A DNA stretch of 64,000 bases, taken from NCBI GenBank assembly GCA_023935145.1, contig CM043698.1, positions 142,431,001 through 142,495,000 on the forward strand. The letters run 5' to 3'. This document shows positions 1 through 12,600 of the stretch, one piece after another. Under the pieces are notes generated by a model that searched no databases, was not told the DNA's origin, and saw only the letters and a program-made list of their open reading frames with translations. Within the stretch, counting starts at the first letter, position 1. Each line of letters opens with the position of its first letter. This DNA is from Bretschneidera sinensis. Its lineage: Eukaryota; Streptophyta; Magnoliopsida; Brassicales; Akaniaceae. The translations under genes were made by a program, and so were the position numbers.

Positions 1-448
1 ATGAATAACAGAATTGTTGACTGACGCACGAAGATGACGCACTTGGTAACAGAGGTCATTTAGGTAAACTTAATGAAATAGAAACAACCTTCAGCTACTC
101 TCGATGTCTGTTTATGATAGCAGCCCTTCTCAATTCAGGGGGTTGGATGATCTGTTTTCTGAGTAGAAAAGATCGAAAACTATTAATTAAAATTGGAGAA
201 GCACTCACTCTATTTTGTCTTCAGCGCACTCGCAAATATAAGTGTTTTTTTTACTTTAAATCTCTCTCCTTTTAATTTTTTTAAACCTTATAATTAAAAG
301 CACGAGCTACTCAAATATTGTGATTATGTACAGAGAACAAACTATACACTGATACTCAACTTGTTAATATGTAATCAGAAACTAAAATCTTTTAAAACAA
401 GTCAAGCGTATGTGTGTATCATACGTTGCCCAGCATGAGACTCTGCAC
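1..448. other. unassigned AT-rich left edge
   Basis: I recognise no gene, RNA or repeat family here. Short open frames in both strands do not resemble a known domain. The downstream exons of the minus-strand RabGGT-beta gene would be expected here, but I could not find them. Confidence 0.5.
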
Positions 449-1635
449 AAGTCAAGCAGATTTCAGATTTGGATTTACCAATTTCAAAACATATAAGAGG
501 AAAATATAACATGTGATCTAGGGAAAAGATACCGTGTATCCACTTCACCCCACATATCCCCTGAAAAGGACCCATCTTCATTCTGCAACCCAGCAATATC
601 TAAATTCATGTTTAAGAAAAAATGATGATTTTGTTACAGACCTTTTCTTTTTTGGTTCTAAACAAATATAGCATACTTACAAGCCAGTAAAGTTGGTATT
701 TATGAGAACAATGTCATGATAGTTATGGAAATTGCTATAATAATTGATTTCCTAACAGACAAATAATCGCATACGTCATAACAGAAAATCACCAATGAAA
801 TGCAAACAATCCCACCATATGTTGTGCCAAAGGATACAACTTGCTACTTTATCAACATCCAGAATATCTAGTTTGTCAAAGAGAGCCAAAACTTGCACAG
901 CGCTGAGGGTATACAATATATGGGGGTCGTGTCCAACGTTACCAGCAAACCCACCTGCATAACAGTAACTATCATTATTCATCATTTACTAAGATCCCTG
1001 ATTGTTTTGAAATTTAATCTTCCACCTGACAATAACTTTGAAGCAAAGTATGAGTTTGGTGCGGCTAACCATAACAATTTGGTCCAGAGAATTATTAGCA
1101 CCAATAACATATCCTTATTCTGTTTCTTCTCTTTTCTTTTCTTTTCTCTGTTTTTTTTTTTTGTTGGGGAGGGGGGTTGGGTTGATGATAAGAGTGGATT
1201 ATCACTATAACTAAATAATTTTTTTTGATAAGTACCACTATAACTAATGATAAGAGGGATTAGATGAAATTGAAGATGAATACAAGGTAAATAATACTGA
1301 ACTTGTTTACATACCAGACTCCTGTTGGCACTTCATAACCCATGAAATAACTTCATCAGAATCAACAGTGTCAAGCTTTCCTAGAATGTCAAGAGTAGTC
1401 AATCCCCAGTATGCACCATTCATTCTCAGACGCTCCATCACAACAGATTCAAAGCTGTCCTTTCTCTGATAATTTGATCAACCCACTAATGTATGTATAT
1501 TGGACTTTTTGAGAGACACAAACAAAACCAAATGTACTTAAGCAGGGGGAAAAGAAAAGATACAATATCAACTAAACAGACCTTTTCAACAGATAAAATG
1601 TATTGAACATGCTTGTCCGCTACAAGATCCCCCAT
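449..1635 (-). pseudogene. RGTB: Rab geranylgeranyltransferase beta subunit, 5' part only
   Basis: The beta subunit of Rab geranylgeranyltransferase (type II) forms the alpha-alpha barrel active site that attaches geranylgeranyl groups to Rab GTPases. Four consecutive exons are visible on the minus strand with canonical splice sites and kept phase: 1635-1582 (ATG at 1635, reads MGDLVADKHVQYILSVEK), 1465-1315 (contains [18 protein letters not shown]), 954-838 (contains [20 protein letters not shown]) and 599-533 (contains [18 protein letters not shown]). About 130 codons are present against roughly 310 in the family. The next family exon, starting around FSYIA, is absent. A six-codon match to the later ESHAGQ motif lies only about 75 bases on, at 466-449, so the intervening exon is lost. 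I read this as a truncated gene copy; the intact exons 1-4 suggest the break is recent or that a shortened transcript is made. Exon calls are strong, functional status is inferred. Confidence 0.8.
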
Positions 1636-1930
1636 CTGTCATCCATTGCAAAAATTTATTTTAGTACCTTTACAATCAACAGATAGAATGGTTCAATTAA
1701 ATTTGACAGAGAGTAGACTTTTGAATTGAAAAAGAGAGTAACCTACCATTATCTATTGTTTTGCTATTAATATTTAATGATATGTTTTCTGCAGGTGATT
1801 CTTTAGGAAACCTAAGTTCTAGAATTAATCAGATCTACAACTCAATGAAGAAAATTAGTGTATGGTGCCAAAGAAAACGAGAGAAAGTGTAAGAAAAACA
1901 GTTACCATGACGTGAACATATATATATAAA

Positions 1931-1946
1931 AGAGAGAGAGAGAGAG
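1931..1946. repeat. (AG)n microsatellite
   Basis: A short pure AG run follows a TATATATA stretch. Confidence 0.9.
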
Positions 1947-2114
1947 TATTTTTGGGAATAAAAAGTAAGAAGTCCACTTTCTTTTTTTAGTGAAATGACA
2001 GTTGAATGTGCACACACAAATGACTTTCACGGGAATATAAATAGAAAGGTCAAATTACATTAGTAGAAAATATATTTTGATAAAAGAAATAACACTTTAG
2101 CATGTACACGCAAA

Positions 2115-4231
2115 TAGAGGTGGCTAACAGGCCGGTGCGGGCCAACAAGTACAGGCCAAAATGCCCAGATATATCAACCTATCAACATACTCGATTCCAA
2201 AAGCATAAACCTGTTGGTTTCTAAGGGAACGTGCTTGGACCCACATATGATCAACTGACCCATTTGGAGGGAAGAATCAAAATCCATGATCTCATCTCAT
2301 CTAAGATTACTCTGGATTGCAAAAGCATTAACAAGGGCATATTTGATTCGCAAGAAATTAACATAATAAGAATTTGTAAAGTAATCAAATTGGTAAAGTA
2401 CCATCTTACATGAATTAAATAGCCTAATGTGACCAAAACACAATGAAATTGGGCCTTTGATTGTGCAGTGTGCTTGTGCGTCAAATGAGAAAAGTTATGT
2501 AATAGATTTAAGCTATGCTTTTCTCTTTAAAACAAATGCACACCAGGTGGTAGCTTTAACACTCAAACGAGAAAATTAAACACAGATGGTCTGGATAACC
2601 ATTTAGGCCAAGAACTAGATTATATGTCTGTAATTTATCCAAACCTTGACTAGAAATCCAGGCATGCTTTCCTGCTTCTAACCAGCAACGCTAAGTTTAG
2701 ACATTTTATCAATCAAATAGAGTGCATCAAATTGAACCCAGCAGTTTTAAACGCATATCAATATATATTACATCAGGTAACAATCAAATTGGTTCAACAA
2801 AGATATCCAGAAAATAAAAATTAATTTTCAGGAAATGCCCAAATAATCAAGAATCCAAGCTCTTCAATAACTACCAGCTATCAAACCAATGAACCGAACC
2901 AGTCCTACTATAGAATAGTTCCTAATCCCAAATATATTCATGAAGCCTCCTGTCAAAGTCCCTCATGCAATAAAGATATTGGTATCTAATCAGCTTGACT
3001 TTAAAAGTCACAACCTCCCATTTTCATGCCGACTCAAGATATGCTTATTGAGCTCTATGCATTAACGAGCGGGACTCATCGAGGTATTTGTACAAATTGT
3101 TATAATCCATGTAATCGAAAAAACTATCAAAATGAAAGAATTGACAATAATAACTATTTTTTTTATAAGTAACAATAATAACTATAAGTATGCAAAAGAA
3201 CCTTTTTTTGTAATTCCTATGATGCAATTGGAGCTTATCGGTAGAAAAGAATCAGTTTAGATAGTCCTTTGTGGTTTCGGTGGCAACTAGATCAATGCTT
3301 TATTGCTTCAAGAGAAGCTCCCATCGAAGTTACTATGAACAACAAGGTCATCGCCAAATCCAAACGATATATATAAATTAATGTGTCCCACATGTTTTAT
3401 ATTTGGGTGACATGTAAAGAATTAACTACCCAGTAATGTATGTAATTGGGCATGTGGGTTATAAGTAGTATATTAAAATTAAACTACCTATTAGTAGTGA
3501 GAAGTTATAACTCCCTTGATGGAAGAGAGATATAAAAAGAATTTTAAACTGACAAGGGTCTATAGTCTAGCAAAATATACAATGTCTGTGATTTTCATCA
3601 AATCTCATCTCCGGATATTTACATAGGTTAGAAGGCTTTGTCAGACACTCAAATTGTTTCATAAAAATATGAATGAGTTAATTGATACGAATTTGTGATG
3701 TCGTGGATAGCAAAGCAAGAGGATTTCGATACAAAACAACGTGCTTGATCAATCATGATCGGAGGTTAGTAATTAATTTATTTTGTTTCTTCCGCAATAA
3801 ATCTAACAATATCATGAACCACAACCCTATAGCAAACGAAAATATTCAGCAAGCAATTCAAAGAGATTTTCATCGAAGTAGCATGAAGGCAATTAATGAA
3901 GGAAAAAAATGAACAGATAAGTTTGGCTGATTTTCTTGAAGCAATGATCTCTGGTCAAGTAACTGTAGAATGGTTGATCCCTTAATGAGATGATTTGTGT
4001 AAGAGAGAGAGGAGGAAGACTGGAAGAGAGCTGTAGAAAATAAAATATGAAACGCAGTGCTTCAACTCTACTAAACGTGCCAGCCCTGTTAACCGACGGG
4101 GTGACCCGACTCAACTCATAATTTCACATGTCGGGCCGAATATGGGTAATTTTCAACGAATCTTCAAATCTAAAGACTCATCCACATTTAACAGGTACGG
4201 TTAGCGGGTAAGGCTGAAATTTCCACTTCTA
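2115..4231. mobile_element. possible non-autonomous hAT-like element
   Basis: The left end starts TAGAGGTGGCTAAC and the reverse complement of the right end starts TAGAAGTGGAAAT, both of the TAGrrGTGG type common at plant hAT ends. GGGCC-type G/C-rich motifs, in an otherwise AT-rich region, cluster inside both ends (2140-2165 and 4080-4210). The flanking octamers are cacgcaaa and cacacaac, 6 of 8 matching, as expected for a decayed 8-bp target duplication. No transposase frame is visible in the 2.1 kb interior, so if real it is non-autonomous. The ends are imperfect, so this stays tentative. Confidence 0.35.
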
Positions 4232-6680
4232 CACACAACTGATAGGCTGACTTAGAATTTTGCTTTGTGGGCCCAAACTTTACATTTGAAATTTTGAGAG
4301 TGACCAATAGGAATTTGAGTGATTTTTCCAATAAACCCAGATGGGTAAAAGTCTCTGATCCTATAAAACAAGGAATATTTTCTTTGCTTTTTTTTCTTCT
4401 TTTTATTTGATGTCAAACCTTTCCATTTCTTATACAGAGCTGAATAGGTAAAATCCATTAATTGAAAGAGAGGTAACTCGTAAAAAATTAACCTTACTTG
4501 CAAAGGCCAGGAATTTCTTCTAGGTAAGCCAAAATAATACTTTGTATTTTCGTTCAAAACTGCAAGGCAGTTTATCCAGGCAGAAAAACAAAACAGCAAC
4601 TATTATTTAATTATTCACTCTTTTTCTTGAAGAGTAGATAAGGGTATTTATTTCTAGGACTGAAACTCACAAAAATCTTATCATGACAGAGGGCAGGGAA
4701 TCACACAAGACTGCACAGTAACTAAGCCTATTATTCAGTCAGGAATTTCACAGAGAGGCGATGTTCTAATAGTGTCACTGAAATCAGGTTCCTACACAAA
4801 GGCAATGAACAGCTTCTGAACAACATATTGATCCAGAAACAACAATTAACACTGCTAACTGAACTGAAACTCATCATACAAATTTGTAACCCCAGATTGA
4901 ATCAAACATACATCAAAAGCCGGTCAAAACTACACACTAGATCATTCTAACACTTAATTTCATCAATTCTTTGGAACTAGCAATTGTGGTGACTTAATCA
5001 ACTTCAAGATTCAATACCAAGAATTAGAAGTCTCATCGTGCCAAATCCCGAATGAAGTAAAACAAACTTTGAGGATCTAGAATCTGATTAAACAAAGATT
5101 TATCATATTCATAACGCCACTTAACCTACATCTCAACCATTTTAGTCATGAGCTATCAATCAAGCAAAAGATCACTAGTAAAACTAACAAAAAAACATAA
5201 AAAATAAATCCACAATCTGACAAACTAAAGAACATCACAAAATCGTTAACCTTGGTGAATGTAATCAATGTTAACCGATCTGATTTAAAACTATGAAAAA
5301 AAAAATATTAATTTTAATCTGGCTAAATGCATAAGGTAGAGCTCTTGAAACTCATTCCTCAAGCCTGATCAACTATAGGATCTCCCAAAGTCACTACATA
5401 AAAAGGGCATATACAGAGACTTGAAAAGCTTAAAGACGATGCAATTATGAAGTACGACCATACTTATTTTCATGAGCTACAGGTTCGCATATTTCATAGT
5501 CAAGCTCGACTTACTGAAACACATGGAACAAAAGTAGAGCCAAGTAAAACTTTATCAAACCTCTTTTTTTGTCATTGCCTTTTATGCCACTAATTAATAA
5601 TCACCCTGCTTAATTAGTGTGCGGTCTTGTGACTTCTCCAGCACTCCAGCTACTCCATGTGCTGCAACGTGCACAAATTCAGTGTCCAAGTGCTTGAGTT
5701 AGGCCTCTACCAGCAAAGCTAGCTCTAACCAAATTATCTGTTAAACCCTTTTATTGGTTCACATGGTGCTTGCCATTAATTATGCATGTGTTTTTGCAAA
5801 GTTATGGAGGAGTTTCAAAATTTTACCATGAAACAGTTTTCTGAAGAAAATATGTTTGGATAACTGTAACTCGAAAACTGTTTCCAAAACAGAAAACAAT
5901 GAAATGTTTGGATAATCTTATTTTGAAAACTATTTTGATACACCTTGTAATTATTTTTAGTTTTGAGTTTAAATTTAAAATCTATATTAATTTTATTTAT
6001 CATATTTACTAAATATTTAAAAATAATTAACATTATTTTATTTTCAAAATTTTAATATTTTTATATACCTTGGAGGAAGAATGAAACAGAGAAGTGAACA
6101 CTGATTTTAGAGTTATTTTGCGAAAATTATGTCAGAAAACACCAATTTAGAGTTTTCAGAAAACATTTTTTGAAAACTGTTTTTCAAACATAGAAAAGAG
6201 TTTTTGAAAACTGTTTCCAAAAATAGTTTAAATTTCCTAGCTAGTAAATTAAATTTAATTGAAAACTCAAGGATCCCTTTTTTTCAAGTAATTTCTTGAT
6301 GATGAGGACAAAACAATTATAGGGAAGATTAATTAAACAAGCAAGATCATGCTGTTTAATCTTTTAAGTACATAATGATAAAATTCGTAAAACATTTCAT
6401 GGTCATAAACTCTAGAGAGAGTTGTTTTTCAATGTAAAACAGAACACAATTTTATTTGTACAAGACGCTTATCTTTACCCACCTTATCAATTGATCAGCT
6501 AATTTCCTTCGGATTATTTCATTCTTGTTTCTTTGCTTCATTCCTCGACAGAAACCATTGTAACTAAGAACATCTATCCTTATATGGATGGTTGAAAGCT
6601 GAAACCAACACAATGTTAGGCCTTACCAAACGTTATCGCAATAGTTGTACTTTCTTATGAAAGGGACCAAAGTTAGGTTA
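4232..6680. other. intergenic, no gene recognised
   Basis: AT-rich sequence without supported coding frames. Between about 5810 and 6230 there is a cluster of imperfect repeats around GAAAACTGTTT and its complement, occurring at least six times in both orientations, so this part can self-pair. Otherwise I see nothing. Confidence 0.5.
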
Positions 6681-6689
6681 ATAGTACCT

Positions 6690-6697
6690 ATATAAGC
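6690..6697 (+). promoter_or_regulatory. TATA box upstream of the B-box gene
   Basis: The sequence TATATAAG about 95 bases before the ATG at 6787 is a good plant TATA box. Its spacing would leave a 5' leader of roughly 60 bases. Prediction from motif and position only. Confidence 0.4.
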
Positions 6698-6786
6698 TAA
6701 AAATCGATTCCTTTTTTTTATAGACTGCATTATAGTTCAATTTGAAAAAAAAATCTTAAGCATTTCAATTTTTTTTATTTAAATCA

Positions 6787-7176
6787 ATGGGTTACTTCTG
6801 TGATTTATGTGGGGAAAAAAAATCCATAGTATACTGTGAATCTGATTCTGCAGGCTTATGCTTGGCATGTGACCATCTTGTCCATTCTGTAAATACCATT
6901 TGCAGCCGTCACTCGAGGACTCTGATCTGCGAAAAATGCAGTTCTCAGCCAGCTATGGTTAGATGGTGTATGGAGAATATCTCCCTTTGTCGAAACTGTG
7001 ATTGGTTTGTGCACGATATGTCTAGTACTAGTATTACCTCAGTGTTAATAGCATCACATAACAGGCGCATGATGGATTGTTATTCTGGTTGCCCTTCAGA
7101 ATCCGAGCTAATTTCGATGATCTTGTCACCAATATCAGAAACTGATGTTAATTCAGGTGATCATGAAATGGTTGAT
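6787..7176 (+). pseudogene. CONSTANS-like B-box protein, N-terminal part
   Basis: This frame encodes two tandem B-box zinc fingers of the COL9/COL10 group (BBX transcription regulators of light and flowering responses). Residues 1-45 form the first box, starting [17 protein letters not shown], with CD and VH ligand pairs and RHSRTL at its end. Residues about 46-85 form the second, with [14 protein letters not shown] and [10 protein letters not shown]. The cysteines, histidines and aspartates expected for zinc binding are present. The CYSGCPS motif that follows the boxes in this group is at about residues 98-104. After codon 130 the frame runs into the end of a Ty3 retrotransposon, which adds 17 foreign codons before a stop at 7228. 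The rest of the gene resumes at 16503. The truncated frame alone would encode an isolated B-box microprotein, a class known to interfere with full-length BBX proteins, but expression is not shown. Confidence 0.85.
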
Positions 7177-9642
7177 TGTAACGACCCATCCCAGGTTGGC
7201 CACCCCCAAGACGGTATCATCACATTTTAAAATCTCAGCACGACACATATATGCAACCATAAAAAAAATAAATGACACCAAAAGAAATTTTATGTCAATC
7301 CGATCTTTAAACATTCTATACAACGTAAAATGCATGAATTTTTATGAATAAATTTTTATTTTCTTTTTCTCATCAGTCTGAGGATGATGATACGCATGTG
7401 GCTTACAAAAACCGATTTCTTTTGAACCTCAACTCACCAAGCTATTTGCCAAGCCTGCTACTTGAAAATCATTATACAATGAGGAGTGAGCTTCACAAGC
7501 TCAGTGAATTAAATTTACTAAAAGTACTCATTTGCATAAATAGTATTTTAATATTTAATCAATTTATATCTCATACCCTCGATACTAGCACTCTACTATC
7601 ATTTCACATGTCATGATATTTATTCTATATCAATCTCTTCCTCTTATTTATTTGTTCACCTTAATACCACCAATAATCTCGTAATTACTTTGTAACGAGG
7701 TTCACATTATAAAGTTTACCATCTAGATTATATTCATAATAATATCTCACACCTCAGCATTTCAAATATCTCACACCTCAGCATTTCAATAATCTCATTA
7801 CATAACTGTCTTTTTCAGGGAGACTCAACATCATTAATTTTATTCACAATAATACACCACACCTCAGCATTTCAATAATCTCATCACATAACTGTCTCTT
7901 TCGGTGAGACTCAACCATCTATAATTAAATTCACAATTTATACATCACACATCAGTATTTCAGTAATGCAAAAAATAATTAAAACAAATGCAATGAAATG
8001 AATGCATATGATGGGAACGTCTTCCCACCTGTGGACAGGTTGTTATTATCTTAGACCGGCCCCTTCCCAGTTCTTTACTTTGCAACATGTCTTGGTTGCC
8101 ACTGAATTTTCTCAGCATATACCGGTTGTCACGGTTATTTCATTAGACCGGCCCCTTCCCGGTTCTTTTCTTTCTCATTTAATGAATATGCATATGAGCA
8201 ATGATATGAAATATGCATCTGAACAGTAATGTAAAAACATTATAATTTCAACACACTTAAATTGACAAACCTGGTTATTCTCAAATTTATATAACAAAAA
8301 TTTTACTAAATTCTTCTCATCCCAAATCACATAAATCATCAAATAAAGCTTGTCAAGATCCACTAAATTTCATCCCAAATCATATCAAATCATCCTGATT
8401 TTTCTCAAATTATATAAAATTCCACTAAATCCCTTTTATTCCAAAATTACGTCAAACCATCTATTAAAGCTTGTCAAGACCCACAACAATTCATCTCCTC
8501 AAAAATTCATATCAACATCTCAACCATAGTTCATCAAGAATTTCATATATCGCTTTTATTATTAAATCAACTCATTTTTTTTCTAATAATATTTCTTCTC
8601 ACATAATAATTTTCTACGAGTCCAACATTTATACCATATCTATCCACCAAAGCTTTATCTACCACCCAATCATACTTCAATAATTAAATTTAATATTATC
8701 ACCAAATAATTTATTTTATTTAGACTACTTAAAGTAAACCCAACTCATCATATAGCTCTTAAAGCTACCCGTGGATCACCTCCTTGCCTTTCTCGTTTCT
8801 CTAAAAAATTCCCCCAGTTGTAGATTGTCAACACCTGACATCATATTTATATAAATTTTCTAATTTATTCTTCAATTCAATATAAACCACACACTTTGAA
8901 AATTCCCACTTTGACTTCTTGGGAATTTCATAAATCAGAAATTCAAAAATAAACATTATGATCTTACTTTTTGTTTTTCTGATAACTTTTCATAATTCTC
9001 AATAAAATTTCGTAAAAGACCCCTTCAAAAATTTTACTATTTCAGCATTTCTTCAAGTCTTCAAATGTTTAAGGAGATAGAAAACTTTGAAGGAACTAAA
9101 TGAAATTTTTGAAGTAAGCTTGACGTTTACACATTATGCCTATATATACACGATTTCAGTTCCAGCCCTTCTCCCAAATTCTCAAACGGCCAGATAAATA
9201 TTACATTCAGTGGCCCCTCTCTAATTATGATGTCACCCAAAGACAATGCACATTTATGGCCATCATTATGGTCATAAATGGCCAGTTGAAATTTTGAAAC
9301 CGAAATGGCAGCAGGTGCTGCCATTTGCTCCATTTTTTTTATATATACTTTTTTTTTACTTTACTTTTCCTTTACCTTTTCTTTACTTTTTTTACTTTAC
9401 TTTTATTATTATTTTTTTCTTTTCTATCTTCTAGAATTCGAACATTTCACGTCCAATTTTTTTTTTACTATTAAACTTTTTTTACTATTCATGTTTTACT
9501 ATTCACATTTTTTTAATATTCATTTTTTTTCAAAGAATTATTTTATTCAATACAAATTCTTCGCATAAATATACTATTTAAATTTAATAAAATATTTATT
9601 AAATTATTTATTTGCCTTTATTTCACAAATACATGTATTACA
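7177..9642 (-). repeat. 3' LTR of the left Ty3 element
   Basis: On the plus strand it begins tgtaacgacccatcc and ends in tgtattaca, which are the inverted counterparts of the LTR ends at 48603-50450. It contains direct repeats at about 7740-7960 (units with cacacctcagcatttcaata) and a G/C-rich cassette at 8020-8175 with repeated accggcccc and catataccgg blocks. The stretch just inside it (9643-9680) matches the region before the 3' LTR of the right-hand element, which places the polypurine tract there. Confidence 0.88.
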
Positions 9643-12600
9643 ATTCTACCCACCTTATAAAAATTTCATCATCGAAATTTCTTTCTTTACTCCAGAAACA
9701 AATATAAATAATACTTCTTCATACTTGTCTTACACTTTCACGAAATCTCTTCAACATCCTTATTCCGCCATCGAACTTTAAACTAGTGAAATTATTCTAT
9801 TACACAAGACTTGCTCTCTTTGTCTAAAATTCTCACTGGTACTTGTATATAAGCCTAATCTTTCTGAATTTCTATAACTTAGCTCGAAATATTATGTAAA
9901 CACTTTCTTAAAAGTGAAATATGAAATACATTATATAAATGTTATAATTTTGGAGGCAAATCTAGGTTACTCACAACTAATTAACTCTCTCAACAACCTC
10001 ATAGGATCCCACATACCTCGGATTCAACTTTTCTTTTCTGTTTAAATCTCAATACACATTTTCATTAAGATATTTTTCAATACACCCAATTACCTACTTG
10101 AGACTCAAGAGGTCTACTCTAGGCTGTTTTACGGTTCTCTCTAACAAATTTGATCATCTCTATTGTTAGCTCAATAATAGATAGACCAGATATATTTTTC
10201 TCTTCAATTTCTTTCCAACATAAAGGAATTCTACACCTCCGACCATACAATGCCTAAATCAGTGCCATCCCAGTATTAGTTTGTTACTGATTATTATTAG
10301 CAATTTCAATTGATGGCATGTAAGCATCCTAACTTACTGAGAAACTCATCACATTTGCCCTTAATATATCTTTTAGTACTCTAATAATTCTTTCTATCAG
10401 CTACATCCCTTTTCAATCCTGACCACCAGAAATTCTGTCTCAAGCCTCTATACATCTTATTGTTATTTAGTTGCATTGAATCTACATCATCATGTGCCTT
10501 CCTCCTTATCTCATTTCTCATCCCCGTATTATCGTGAGCACAACTCCTATGTTCCAATATCAAAATACCCTTACTTCAAATTTTGAACTCATATTGCTTT
10601 CTAGTAAGCACTTAATGCTAACTCTTTTCTATCTCTTCATTTTTACCTCGCATTTCTTAAAACATTTTAATATGGATGACTGTATAACCATATTTGTTAA
10701 TCATGATCCTCTATCACTGATATTCAACTTCATTCTTATCTCTTTTAAATCTATCATAAATTTCCCATCAGGATTCCCAATATCAGTTAACTTTTTTTGT
10801 AGACTTTCTACTTAATGCATCAGCTATCAATTTCTCATTTTTTTTTTCCTGGATGATAGGAAATTGTACAATTATAGTCACAAACTACTTCATCCACCAT
10901 CTTTGCCTCAAATTCAACTCTCTAGGTAGGAAAGTATGTCAAACTCTTATAACCCATAAATATATTACAAGTGACTCCATACAAATGATGTCTCCAATCT
11001 TTTAAATAATCACTATAGCAGCCAACTCTAAGTCATGAGTAGGGTAATTTCTATCATGAATCTTCAATTTCCTAGAAGTATGGCCCACAACTTTCCTATA
11101 TTACACATATCCCAATCATTGATGTGATGTATCACTATACACCACAAATCCTTCATTACTAGAAGAAAACACCAATACTAGAGCGGTTGTCAATTTCTCC
11201 TTTAGGAATTGAAAATTTTTCTCACACTTCCTTCACCATACAAATCTCACATTTTTACTGGTCAGTCTATTCAACAATAATTCAATAATAGACAAATTTT
11301 GAAAGAATATTTTATAATAACCAACTAACCTCATGAAGATTTTAATTTCAGTCACTCTAGTTGGTATCTCTCAACTTAACATTGTCTCTACCTTTTGTAA
11401 GTCATATGTTATTCCATTTCCCCATGTTCCAAGAAAGTTATTTCTTTCAACCTACACTCATACTTAGAAAACTTTAAATATAATTTCTCTCTCCTTAGAA
11501 TCTCCAACACAATGTTTGTTGTTTTATATGCTGTTCTTCCTTCTTAGAATATATCAGAATGTCATTATTGAACATAACCACAAGATTATCGAGAATTTGT
11601 TCAGACATTTTATTCATTAAGCCCATGGATGTTTCTGGAACATTATTCAGTCCACATGGTATCACAAGAAACTTATGACCATAACGTGTCCTAAAGACAT
11701 TCTTAGACACGTTTCTTTTCTTTATCCTCAATTGGTGATAACATGATCTCAGATTTATTTTAGAAAACACTCTCGCTGCTTGCACTGCTCAAAAAATTTA
11801 TTTAACTTGAGAAAAAGGTATTTGTTTTTATTCAACTATCTGTAGTCTATACACACTCTTATCGTTCCATCTTCCTTCTTCACAAACAACACATGGGGCT
11901 CCCCAAATGCATTAGGTCCGATAAATGGTTTATCCAAAAACTCTTAAAATGTTACGTTCAATTCTCTCAATTCAGCTGATGTTATTCTGCATGATGCTAT
12001 TAAATATATGTGATGATCCTAGTATCACATCAATAGAAAATTTAATCTCCCTACTTAGTGGCAACCTAGGCAACTCATCAAGAAATTACATTAGAATAAT
12101 CTTTCAACACTAAGATTTATTCTAACTTCCTATCTTCTTTTCTAGGATCCATTAGGTATGCTAAATACTCGTCACATCTATTCTTCAACTATTTACTGAC
12201 AATCAGAGTAAAATAAGATAGATAGAGAGTATTTTATATTTTCTCTGAAAATTACACTCCTCATGTCTATATCTTGAACACTACATTCTCCATGGAACAA
12301 TCAACCCAGACATAATACATTGATAACCAATTCTTTCCCAAAATCGAATGAAGATCTATCATATTCAAAGGTAATAGATCAGCTTCCGATTCTCTATCAC
12401 TGATACGAATCACACAGCCCTTGAAAACATTTATGATTATCACTCTTCCTCTAGTGGAAACTTCAATAGAAATATTTTGCACCCAAAGACTACTACATAC
12501 TTCAATAAACTTCATATGAATACGTGATGCAAAAGAATGGGTTGCATCAAGGTCAACCAACATTGACATGTCCACCTTCTCCACCCATAACGCATTTCAA

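Noticed and set aside
4252..4599. 115-codon minus-strand frame
   Set aside because: Lys/Phe-rich translation of AT-rich sequence with no domain or conservation signal.
9246..9568. Hydrophobic Phe/Leu-rich frames, also at 15959-16347
   Set aside because: They come from T-rich tracts inside the Ty3 LTRs and occur in several overlapping frames.
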